In this document: one piece after another, positions 55,565 through 62,856 of the stretch | Numbering within the stretch: position 1 is the first letter of the stretch | Layout of the letters: each line of letters begins with the position of its first letter | Assembly: GCF_036632915.2 (NCBI RefSeq) | Contig: NZ_CP155552.1 | Location: forward strand, 124,001 to 188,000 | Source of the DNA: Faecalibacterium taiwanense | GTDB taxonomy: Bacteria; Bacillota; Clostridia; Oscillospirales; Ruminococcaceae | DNA: 64,000 nucleotides | Direction: 5' to 3' | Notes under the pieces: generated by a model | What the model saw: only the letters and a program-made list of their open reading frames with translations | Told to the model about the DNA's origin: nothing | Database searches by the model: none | Translations under genes and position numbers: made by a program

Positions 55565-55580
55565 TGTTCCACATAGAACA
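55565..55580. promoter_or_regulatory. parS-like site 4 (imperfect)
   Basis: TGTTCCACATAGAACA, one mismatch from sites 1-3, on the other arm of the origin between convergent genes. Confidence 0.6.
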
Positions 55581-55581
55581 A

Positions 55582-56259
55582 TTACTTTTCCGGCTCAAAA
55601 TAATCGGCATATTCCTCGGTCAGCTTGGAGCCAAGCCGCCGGATGCCGCCGTACAGGTGCCGTTCCACCAACGGTTCAAAGGCGGAAAGGTCGCACCGCT
55701 CGATGGCGTTCATCAGGTTGCGGTGGTCTGCGATCACCTCGGCAAGGCCGCCGGTGGTCATGGTGTCCAGCATCCGGAAGCGGCTGTAGTCGGCGTGGGC
55801 GTTCTGCAGGGTGCTCCACAGGTACATTTTATCCATGGCCGCAAACCATGTCCCGTGCAGGGCACGGTCGGCTTCGTACAGCTTGTTGTAATCCGGGCTC
55901 TCCATGGCCGCAAGGGCCTCGTAGGCTTCCACCCGCCTGCGGATCAACGCCCGCTGCTCCGGGGTGCACCGGGGCGAAAAATCCCGCAATACGCGGGCTT
56001 CCACGGCGGTGCGCTCGTAGATCAGTTCGTCCACGATGCGGCGGTTCAGCCGGGTAACGGTGGTGCCCTTGTAAGGCACGATCTTTACCAGCCCGTTTTC
56101 CTGCAGCTTCTGCAGCACCACCCGGATCAGGGTGCGCGGTGCGCCAAAGCGGGCACAGAGCGGATTTTCGCTCAGCGAAGAGCCGGGGCGGATGGTCAGG
56201 TCAATGATCTCCCGCTCCAGCACAGCATAGATTTCAGCATCAGTTTTGTATTGTTCCAT
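55582..56259 (-). CDS. GntR/FadR-type transcriptional regulator
   Basis: About 225 residues from the ATG at 56259 (AGGTGAG upstream). N-terminal winged helix (AEIYAVLEREIIDLTIRPGSSLSENPLCARFGAPRTLIRVVLQKLQENGLVKIVPYKGTTVTRL, about 8-72) followed by a helical FCD ligand domain (about 80-220) with D..H..H-type metal residues (EADRALHGTWF, DHRNLMNAI, ERHLYGG). Such proteins answer to carboxylic acids or sugar acids. No metabolic operon is adjacent, so the target is unknown. Confidence 0.88.
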   Translation of the reverse strand: MEQYKTDAEIYAVLEREIIDLTIRPGSSLSENPLCARFGAPRTLIRVVLQKLQENGLVKIVPYKGTTVTRLNRRIVDELIYERTAVEARVLRDFSPRCTPEQRALIRRRVEAYEALAAMESPDYNKLYEADRALHGTWFAAMDKMYLWSTLQNAHADYSRFRMLDTMTTGGLAEVIADHRNLMNAIERCDLSAFEPLVERHLYGGIRRLGSKLTEEYADYFEPEK

Positions 56260-56282
56260 ACCTCTCACCTAATGGAAATGCA

Positions 56283-56972
56283 TTATTCTTCAAACGGTTT
56301 CCAGAACGCGCCCTCCGGCAGCGGCAGCGTAAATGCCATGGGCTTTCCGGTCTCCGGGTGCAAAAACTGCAGGCCGCAGCTCTGCAGGGCAATGCTGCCT
56401 TTTACGCGGCTTCCGTATTTGCCGTCTCCGGCCAGCGGATGCTTCCGGGATGCAAACTGCACCCGGATCTGATGGGTGCGGCCGGTGTGCAGCGTGATCT
56501 CAGCAAGGCTCATCTCTCCTGCCGTTTTCACGATGCGGTATTCCAGCACGGCTTCCCGCACGCCCTTGCGGGGGCGGCTGACCGGGAACACCCGGCCCCG
56601 GCGGCTGTCCTTGAACAGCCAGTCCCGCAGGGTGCCTTCGGCGGGCAGTACTTCGTCCGGCCCGCCTGCAATGACGGCACGGTACTGCTTGATGAACTGC
56701 GGCACTTCCGGCTTCCCTTCGGCCCTGCCATCCTGCACAGCGTAGGCGTTCTGGCTCTGGGTGATCTGACGGCTGAGTGCGGCCGCAGCCCCGGGCGTTC
56801 TGGCAAACACCATCAGGCCGGACACACCGGTGTCCAGCCGGTGCACCACCCCCACAAAGGCATCCGGCTGGCCCCACAGCTGCCGCAGGGCTGCGGGCAC
56901 GCCCTCTTCGCTGGAAAGTCCGGCGGGCTTGTCCAGCACCACAAGGGCGGCATCTTCGTACAGGATGTTCAC
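56283..56972 (-). CDS. RluA-family RNA pseudouridine synthase
   Basis: 229 residues. Catalytic loop VHRLDTGVSGLMVFARTP (about 43-60, Asp 46), GRTHQIRVQFAS and LDKPAGLSS are the RluA family marks. No S4 domain precedes it, as in the short RluA/RluC-like group. Isomerises uridines in rRNA or tRNA; the target is not predictable. Its start overlaps the stop of the ADP-ribose pyrophosphatase gene by four bases. Confidence 0.9.
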   Translation of the reverse strand: MNILYEDAALVVLDKPAGLSSEEGVPAALRQLWGQPDAFVGVVHRLDTGVSGLMVFARTPGAAAALSRQITQSQNAYAVQDGRAEGKPEVPQFIKQYRAVIAGGPDEVLPAEGTLRDWLFKDSRRGRVFPVSRPRKGVREAVLEYRIVKTAGEMSLAEITLHTGRTHQIRVQFASRKHPLAGDGKYGSRVKGSIALQSCGLQFLHPETGKPMAFTLPLPEGAFWKPFEE

Positions 56973-57523
56973 AGCCTGCCCTCGGCGATCAGGGCCTTGA
57001 GCTTCAGGATACCGGCAATGGTCTTGCCGTCCCGGATCTCGCCGCTCATGACCATCTCATAAGCTTTATCCAGCGGCACACGGTCAGGGGTCAGGAATTC
57101 ATCGGCATCCAGATGCATCTGGGTCTTGTGCAGGCCGGTGGCGACCCATGTATAGATCACTTCGGTGTCATAGCCCACGGTGGGGAAAAACTGGCCCAGA
57201 GAGATATAATTGTCTGCGGTCAGGCCGCACTCCTCGCCCAGCTCCCGCTTGGCGGCTTCAAAGGGGTCCTCACCCTTTTCCAGCTTGCCGGCAGGCAGCT
57301 CCCACAGCTCCTGCTGCATGGCGTAGCGGAACTGACGCACCATGCAGATGGTGCCGTCCTCAAAATAGGGCAGGATGCACGCACCGCCGTGGTGATGCAC
57401 CACTTCGCGTTCGGCGGTCTTGCCGTTTTCCAGCAGAGCAGTGTCTTTTGTCAGGGTGATCACCCGGCCCTCGAAGAGCACCTCGCTGGTGAGTGTTTTT
57501 TCGTAATGCACGGTCTTCTCCAT
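56969..57523 (-). CDS. nudF: ADP-ribose pyrophosphatase (Nudix)
   Basis: 184 residues. Nudix box GKLEKGEDPFEAAKRELGEECGL (about 92-114) with the REL.EE.G core, preceded by QFRYAMQQELWELPAG typical of the ADP-ribose group. Splits ADP-ribose to AMP and ribose 5-phosphate. Starts behind GAGGGTAAT. First gene of a two-gene unit with the pseudouridine synthase. Confidence 0.92.
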   Translation of the reverse strand: MEKTVHYEKTLTSEVLFEGRVITLTKDTALLENGKTAEREVVHHHGGACILPYFEDGTICMVRQFRYAMQQELWELPAGKLEKGEDPFEAAKRELGEECGLTADNYISLGQFFPTVGYDTEVIYTWVATGLHKTQMHLDADEFLTPDRVPLDKAYEMVMSGEIRDGKTIAGILKLKALIAEGRL

Positions 57524-57569
57524 TTTATTACCCTCTTTGCCCGGCGCTGCGCCGGTTTTCTATAGCTTC

Positions 57570-57599
57570 AGTTTACGGCAAAATGAGGTTTGTTGTCAA
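57570..57599 (-). promoter_or_regulatory. Promoter of the nudF-pseudouridine synthase unit
   Basis: Minus strand: TTGACA, 18 bases, TAAACT, 47 bases before the start. Confidence 0.7.
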
Positions 57600-57631
57600 T
57601 AAAGAGATGATAAATATAAGAGGATGGGACG

Positions 57632-57910
57632 ATTTGAAATGCGCGCCGCGTTTGCTTTGCGCATAATCAGCGGAAAGAATATTTATAATTTCGCAATTCT
57701 GGAAAATCTGCGGAGCTTGTCGGGGCAAAGCCCCTCCATCTGCTAACGCAGACCGCTCTGCCGCTTGAAAGCCCCACTGGGGCTTTCATTGCTACACAAA
57801 CGAGGATTTTCCAGAATTGCCTTTTCACGGGAGGGGTCGTAACGGAAAGCAGCATTTGCAGCGCCGCTTTCTGAGAAAGCGCGGCGCTGCGCAAGCCGTG
57901 ACTGAGAGGG
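57632..57910 (+). repeat. FR repeat, copy 6 (insert in the hairpin-2 loop)
   Basis: Hairpin 1 is ATGCGC/GCGCAT (57639-57644, 57659-57664). Hairpin 2 is a 16-bp stem (57693-57708 with 57805-57820) whose loop holds a 96-base sequence with AAAGCCCCACTGGGGCTTT, the same element as in copy 1 but in the opposite orientation. Then TTTTCACGGGAGGGG TCGTAACGG and an R2 fragment (GTGACTGAGAGGGTTC). 3' half missing. 57911-58066 holds nothing else I can name. Confidence 0.78.
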
Positions 57911-58066
57911 TTCCCTCCCCTTTTTGCGAAAAAAATTACAGGATCTGGCGAAGCAGGCAGGCCAAAACCGGAAAATCCGCGCCAGTGCTCACTTTAACGA
58001 ACTAAAGACGTACAAAAGCGCTAAAAAATTTTCTTTATTTTTGGTGCGTTTGTTGAGCGGTTTGCG

Positions 58067-58095
58067 TTTACTTTATGGGCGGAATTTGCTATTAT
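58067..58095 (+). promoter_or_regulatory. Promoter of the pyruvate:ferredoxin oxidoreductase gene
   Basis: TTTACT, 17 bases, TATTAT. The leader of about 95 bases contains GGGGCATATTGCCCC. Confidence 0.65.
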
Positions 58096-58195
58096 AGTAT
58101 ACAAGCAATAGTGCCTTTATGGGGTTCTCCGGTCCCATGTGGGGCATATTGCCCCGCGCAAAAGGTACCAAATTCTGAATAATGGAGGAAGAAAA

Positions 58196-61100
58196 ATGCC
58201 TAGAGCAAAGCAAACTATGGATGGCAATACCGCTGCCGCCCATGTAGCGTATGCCTACACGGACGTGGCTGCCATCTACCCCATTACCCCGTCTTCTCCG
58301 ATGGCTGACTCTGTGGACCAGTGGTCCGCAGCTGGCCAGAAGAACATCTTCGGCAATCAGGTCAAGGTCGTCGAGATGGAATCTGAGGCCGGCGCTGCTG
58401 GCGCTGTGCACGGCTCTCTGGGTGCAGGTGCTGTTACCACCACCTTCACCGCTTCTCAGGGCCTGCTGCTGATGATCCCCAACATGTACAAGATCGCTGC
58501 TGAGCAGCTGCCCTGCGTGTTCGATGTTTCTGCACGTACCGTTGCTACCCAGTCCCTGAACATCTTCGGTGATCACAGCGACGTTATGGCATGCCGTCAG
58601 ACCGGCTTTGCAATGCTGGTCGAGAGCAGCGTGCAGGAAGTCATGGATCTGTCCCCTGTCGCACATCTGTGCGCCATCGAGGGCAAGGTTCCCTTCCTGA
58701 ACTTCTTCGATGGCTTCCGTACTTCTCATGAGTACCAGAAGATCGAGAAGTGGGATTACGCCGATCTGAAGGAAATGTGCAACATGGAGGCTGTGGAGGA
58801 GTTCCGTAAGAAGGCTCTGAACCCCGAGCACCCCAAGATGCGCGGCTCCCACGAGAACGGCGACGTGTTCTTCCAGCATCGTGAGGCATGCAACAGCGTT
58901 TACAACGCTCTGCCTGCTGTTGTTGAGAAGTACATGGCCAAGATCAACGCAAAGCTGGGCACCAACTACGATCTGTTCAACTACTACGGCGCACCCGATG
59001 CTGACCGTGTGATCGTGGCTATGGGCTCCATCTGCGACGTTGCTGATGAGGTCATCGACTACCTGAACGCCAAGGGCGAGAAGGTCGGTATCGTCAAGGT
59101 CCGCCTGTACCGTCCCTGGGTCTCCGCTTCCCTGCTGAAGGTCCTGCCCAAGACCGCCAAGAAGGTGGCTGTGCTGGACCGCACCAAGGAGCCCGGCTCT
59201 CTGGGCGAGCCCCTGTACCTGGATGTTGCCGCTACCCTGCGTGAGGCTGGCCTGAACGATGTGGTTCTGACCGGCGGCCGTTACGGTCTGGGCAGCAAGG
59301 ATACCCCGCCGTCCTCCATCTTCGCTCTGTACAAGGAGCTGGAGAAGGATCAGCCCAAGGAGCGCTTCACTCTGGGTATCACCGATGACGTCACCTTCCT
59401 GTCTCTGCCGGAAGTCAAGCCCGCTCCCATCACCGCAGCTGCTGGCACCAAGGAGTGCAAGTTCTGGGGTCTGGGCGGCGACGGTACTGTCGGTGCTAAC
59501 AAGAACTCCGTCAAGATCATCGGCGACCATACCGACAAGTATGTTCAGGCATACTTCCAGTATGACTCCAAGAAGACCGGCGGCGTGACCATCAGCCATC
59601 TGCGTTTCGGCGACAAGCCCATCCGCAGCCCCTACTACATCAACCAGGCTGACTTCGTGGCCTGCCACAACCCCGCTTACATCCACATGGGCATGAAGAT
59701 GGTCCAGGATGTCAAGCCCGGCGGCGTGTTCATGATCAACTGCCAGTGGTCCGATGAGGAGCTGGGCCAGCACCTGAACGCCGAGGCAAAGAAGTATATC
59801 GCTGACAACAACATCCAGCTGTATACCATCAATGCTATCGATAAGGCTATCGAGATCGGCATGGGCAAGCGCACCAACACCATCCTGCAGTCTGCATTCT
59901 TCAAGCTGGCTGACGTCATGCCCATCGAGGATGCCGTCAACTTCATGAAGCAGGCAGCTCAGAAGAGCTACGGCAAGAAGGGCCAGGACGTCGTTGAGAT
60001 GAACTGGAAGGCTATCGATGCAGGCGTTGACGCCATCCACAAGGTGGACGTGCCCGCATCCTGGTCCAACCCCGAGGCTGATCCCGCACCCAAGGCTCTC
60101 ACCGGCCGTCCGGAGCTGGTCAAGCAGATCCGCGATGTCATGGAGCCCATTGCCCGTATGGACGGCGACAGCCTGCCTGTCTCTTCCTTCGTGGCAAATG
60201 CAAACGGCGAGTGGGAGCAGGGCGCTTCTGCATACGAGAAGCGCGGCACCGCTGTCAACGTCCCCGAGTGGGATGCTGCAAAGTGCGTTGGCTGTAACCA
60301 GTGTGCATTCGTCTGCTCTCATGCTACCATCCGTCCCTTCCAGCTGACCGCCGACGAGCTGGCAGCTGCTCCTGCACAGACCAAGAGCCGCGACAACAAG
60401 CCCGCAAACGAGTACAAGTTTGTTATGGCTGTGTCTCCTCTGGACTGCATGGGCTGCGGCGAGTGCGTCACCGTCTGCCCCACCAAGGCTATCACCATGG
60501 TGCCGCAGGACAGCCAGGCCGATCAGCAGGCAGTGTTCGACTACTGCGTGGCCAACATCTCCAAGAAGCCTTCCAAGTTTGCTGACGATACCGTCATCGG
60601 TTCTCAGTTCAACCAGCCGCTGCTGGAGTTCTCTGGCTCCTGCGCAGGCTGTGCCGAGACTTCTTACGCTCGCCTGATCACTCAGCTGTTCGGCGAGAAG
60701 ATGTACATCTCCAACGCTACCGGCTGCTCCTCCATCTGGGGCGGCACCGCTTCCATCTCTCCGTACACCGTCAACAAGGACAGCGGCCATGGTCCTGCAT
60801 GGTGCAACTCCCTGTTCGAGGATAACGCAGAGCATGGTCTGGGCCTGTACATCGGCCAGAAGACCGTCCGCGAGAACCTGATCAAGGAGATCGCAGAGGT
60901 TGCTGGTTCCGACAAGGCTTCTGCTGAGCTGAAGGCTGCCTTTGAGAAGTTCCTGGAGACCAAGAACAACACCAAGGCCAACGACGAGCCCGCAAAGGCC
61001 CTGATCGCTGAGCTGGAGAAGGCTGCTGCTGCCGGCTGCGAGAAGTCTGCAGAGATCCTGAAGAGCAAGCAGTTCATCGCCAAGAAGTCCGTCTGGATCT

Positions 61101-61741
61101 TCGGCGGCGACGGCTGGGCATACGACATCGGCTTCGGTGGTCTGGACCACGTTCTGGCTTCCGGCGAGGATGTCAACGTGATGGTCTTCGATACTGAGAT
61201 GTACTCCAACACCGGTGGACAGGCATCCAAGGCTTCCAACATTGGTGAAGTCTGCCAGTTCGCTGCTGCTGGTAAGGAAATCAGCAAGAAGAGCCTGTCC
61301 GAGATCGCTATGACCTACGGTTACATCTATGTTGCTCAGATCGCACTGGGTGCTAACCCGGCTCAGGCTGTCAAGGCCATCGCTGAGGCTGAGGCTTACC
61401 CCGGCCCGTCTCTGATCATCGGCTACGCTCCCTGCGAGCTGCACGGTGTCAAGGGCGGCATGACCAACTGCCAGAACGAGATGAAGAAGGCAGTTGAGGC
61501 CGGTTACTGGAACCTGTTCACCTTCAACCCGGCAAACAAGGCTCAGGGCAAGAATCCGTTCACCCTGACCTCCAAGGCTGTGGATAACGAGAAGTATCAG
61601 GCACTGCTGGCTAACGAGACCCGTTACAGCCGCCTGACTCGTGCATTCCCCGACCGTGCTAAGGAGCTGTTCGCACGCAACCAGGAAGTTGCAAACGACC
61701 GCTACGAGCACCTGACCCGTCTGGTCGACCTGTACAAGTAA
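58196..61741 (+). CDS. nifJ: Pyruvate:ferredoxin (flavodoxin) oxidoreductase
   Basis: 1181 residues, single-chain enzyme. Pyruvate-binding domain I (AIYPITPSSPMADSVDQW, about 22-39), domains II-III, an 8Fe ferredoxin domain with CVGCNQCAFVCSH and CMGCGECVTVCP (about 700-765), and the TPP domain with GDGWAYDIGFGGLDHVL and FDTEMYSNTGGQASKA (about 965-1010). CAGCAET binds the proximal cluster. Oxidises pyruvate to acetyl-CoA, passing electrons to ferredoxin, the core of butyrate and H2 metabolism in these anaerobes. The extremely biased codon use points to very high expression. Start behind GGAGGAAG. Confidence 0.98.
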   Translation: MPRAKQTMDGNTAAAHVAYAYTDVAAIYPITPSSPMADSVDQWSAAGQKNIFGNQVKVVEMESEAGAAGAVHGSLGAGAVTTTFTASQGLLLMIPNMYKIAAEQLPCVFDVSARTVATQSLNIFGDHSDVMACRQTGFAMLVESSVQEVMDLSPVAHLCAIEGKVPFLNFFDGFRTSHEYQKIEKWDYADLKEMCNMEAVEEFRKKALNPEHPKMRGSHENGDVFFQHREACNSVYNALPAVVEKYMAKINAKLGTNYDLFNYYGAPDADRVIVAMGSICDVADEVIDYLNAKGEKVGIVKVRLYRPWVSASLLKVLPKTAKKVAVLDRTKEPGSLGEPLYLDVAATLREAGLNDVVLTGGRYGLGSKDTPPSSIFALYKELEKDQPKERFTLGITDDVTFLSLPEVKPAPITAAAGTKECKFWGLGGDGTVGANKNSVKIIGDHTDKYVQAYFQYDSKKTGGVTISHLRFGDKPIRSPYYINQADFVACHNPAYIHMGMKMVQDVKPGGVFMINCQWSDEELGQHLNAEAKKYIADNNIQLYTINAIDKAIEIGMGKRTNTILQSAFFKLADVMPIEDAVNFMKQAAQKSYGKKGQDVVEMNWKAIDAGVDAIHKVDVPASWSNPEADPAPKALTGRPELVKQIRDVMEPIARMDGDSLPVSSFVANANGEWEQGASAYEKRGTAVNVPEWDAAKCVGCNQCAFVCSHATIRPFQLTADELAAAPAQTKSRDNKPANEYKFVMAVSPLDCMGCGECVTVCPTKAITMVPQDSQADQQAVFDYCVANISKKPSKFADDTVIGSQFNQPLLEFSGSCAGCAETSYARLITQLFGEKMYISNATGCSSIWGGTASISPYTVNKDSGHGPAWCNSLFEDNAEHGLGLYIGQKTVRENLIKEIAEVAGSDKASAELKAAFEKFLETKNNTKANDEPAKALIAELEKAAAAGCEKSAEILKSKQFIAKKSVWIFGGDGWAYDIGFGGLDHVLASGEDVNVMVFDTEMYSNTGGQASKASNIGEVCQFAAAGKEISKKSLSEIAMTYGYIYVAQIALGANPAQAVKAIAEAEAYPGPSLIIGYAPCELHGVKGGMTNCQNEMKKAVEAGYWNLFTFNPANKAQGKNPFTLTSKAVDNEKYQALLANETRYSRLTRAFPDRAKELFARNQEVANDRYEHLTRLVDLYK

Positions 61742-61744
61742 GCA

Positions 61745-62156
61745 TTCTTCTGCGCTTTGGATGCAGATATTTGCGGCACCTTAGCCCCACAATGCAAGAG
61801 GGCGGCTGCCCCGTACCGGCGGTTACTGCGCAATGCAGCGGTACGAAGCGGAGAAACGCATCCATCCATGCAGGTGATGTGCTGAAGTACAGCATTCGCC
61901 ATACGAGTTCTATCTGATTTCACTTCCCGGGCGGTGCTTTGTTCCGTGCGGAGCACCGCAGCGGGATATGAGATACCAAAGCGCCCGCGAGGGTCCTTGA
62001 AAGCACACCCCGCGTGTGTCAGGAGCATAAGGTCTGCTTGCAGATACCTTGCTCCGCCTGCTGCATAAGACCTGCTTTGCAGGGATCTTGCCGCAGTAAA
62101 AAACGAATATCGTTTTAGCGCCCCGTTCACCGCAAGGTGACCGGGGCGTATTTTTT
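61745..62156 (+). ncRNA. Candidate structured non-coding RNA or structured 3' UTR after the oxidoreductase gene
   Basis: About 400 bases without a credible ORF but full of nested complementarity: outer TGGATGC/GCATCCA (about 61759-61765 with 61856-61862), inner CGTACCG/CGGTACG, GCGGTGCT/AGCACCGC, CCTTGA..GCACAC/GTGTGT..CAGG, and two related hairpins AAGGTCTGC..GCAGATACCTT and AAGACCTGC..GCAGGGATCTT. AAAACGA/TCGTTTT and the terminator at 62119-62156 follow. It does not fit the landmarks I know for RNase P RNA, tmRNA, SRP RNA or 6S RNA. There is no separate promoter I can point to. Confidence 0.45.
62119..62156 (+). terminator. Terminator of the structured region
   Basis: CGCCCCG..CACC-GCAA-GGTG..CGGGGCG followed by T6. 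Confidence 0.88.
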
Positions 62157-62167
62157 GTGTAAAGAGA

Positions 62168-62204
62168 AGCGGCTGCTGTGATCTGGCATCACAACAGCCG
62201 CTTT
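62168..62204 (+). terminator. Second, tandem terminator hairpin
   Basis: AAGCGGCTG..GTGAT/ATCAC..CAGCCGCTT followed by TTT. Back-up for the terminator just before it, fitting a very strong upstream transcript. Confidence 0.75.
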
Positions 62205-62341
62205 TACAGTTCCATTTTAGCATGTGAAAAAACGAAGGTCAATCAAAAAATGTTATCACAAAATCTTCCAAAATATACCATTCCCTTTTTACAGTTTCTT
62301 CATAGCTTCTTAACGAATTCAATTGTGAAAGCTGTTATACT

Positions 62342-62465
62342 TTTGCCATGGGAAGCGGGGCCGCAACCGCTTACCCAAGTAACATGATTCCTCCTCACAC
62401 CAAGGCAATATCCAAGCAAAACACCCTTTTTCGTGTGCCGCAACACGGAAGAGGGTGTTTTGTTT
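62342..62465 (+). ncRNA. Possible short transcript with terminator
   Basis: An AT-rich stretch (62220-62333) ends in a TTATAC -10-like box at 62334. About 120 bases follow with an AAGCGG/CCGCTT hairpin, then a strong hairpin AAAACACCCT/AGGGTGTTTT (62418-62427, 62452-62461) with an inner CGTGT/ACACG stem. No ORF. The -35 is weak, so a transcript is a guess. Confidence 0.3.
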
Positions 62466-62496
62466 TGCAAAATTCTGGTAAATCGGTGGTTTAGGG

Positions 62497-62525
62497 TTGA
62501 CCCCGTTTTTTTGCGGCGCTATAAT
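62497..62525 (+). promoter_or_regulatory. Promoter of the mgtE leader
   Basis: TTGACC, exactly 17 bases, TATAAT. The transcript would start near 62532, leaving a 325-base leader ahead of mgtE. Confidence 0.85.
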
Positions 62526-62563
62526 AAAAATGAATATGAAAACTTGGAGGTGAACGCAGGAAA

Positions 62564-62659
62564 ATGGACCCGGATCATAGTCGAAGTAGAACCACCGGCG
62601 CGGTGGATCAGAAAACAAAAACAACTGCGTTTTCCCCAACCGTTCGCCTCCTTCGCTGA
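62564..62659 (+). CDS. Possible leader peptide of mgtE (31 aa, begins MDPD)
   Basis: ATG at 62564 with CAGGAAA directly upstream (and GGAGG 13 bases upstream). The product begins MDPDHSRSRTTGAVDQKTK and ends TVRLLR. Alternating Asp and Pro at the start recall MgtL (MEPDPTP..) of enterobacteria, which senses low Mg2+ through ribosome destabilisation. The similarity is confined to the first four residues. Downstream in the leader are a strong hairpin (62664-62701, TGCGGAA..GCACCG/CGGTGC..TTCCGCA) and a T6 at about 62773. I see no M-box consensus. Confidence 0.35.
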   Translation: MDPDHSRSRTTGAVDQKTKTTAFSPTVRLLR

Positions 62660-62856
62660 GTCCTGCGGAAAAGCACCGCTTCAACGGTGCATCCTTCCGC
62701 AAAACAGAGCAGAGGAAGGCGCGGCTTTGTGTGCGCAGAATGCGGCGTTTGCGGCATTCCGGCAGGCAAGGCGGCGCGTTTTTTGTTTCCCGATCTGCTG
62801 CGTCCTCCGGATACAGGAGCTGCTCCTGTTCCGTAAAAACTGAGGAGGTACGCCCA

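Noticed and set aside
58073..61711. A 1212-codon open frame antisense to the oxidoreductase gene
   Set aside because: It mirrors the codon bias of nifJ on the other strand (third-position C/G), has no ribosome site and no recognisable domain.
61745..62156. RNase P RNA, tmRNA or SRP RNA
   Set aside because: The conserved GAGGAAAGTCC and tRNA-like or GGAAGGAAGCAGCC-type landmarks are absent on both strands.
62433..62843. A 136-codon frame upstream of mgtE
   Set aside because: It begins inside a terminator hairpin before the promoter, and has low-complexity composition and no ribosome site; it is leader sequence.
62532..62856. M-box Mg2+ riboswitch ahead of mgtE
   Set aside because: I looked for the TTAGGTGAGGCTCC-type core and the AAAGACGCCAATGGG-like segment and found neither.
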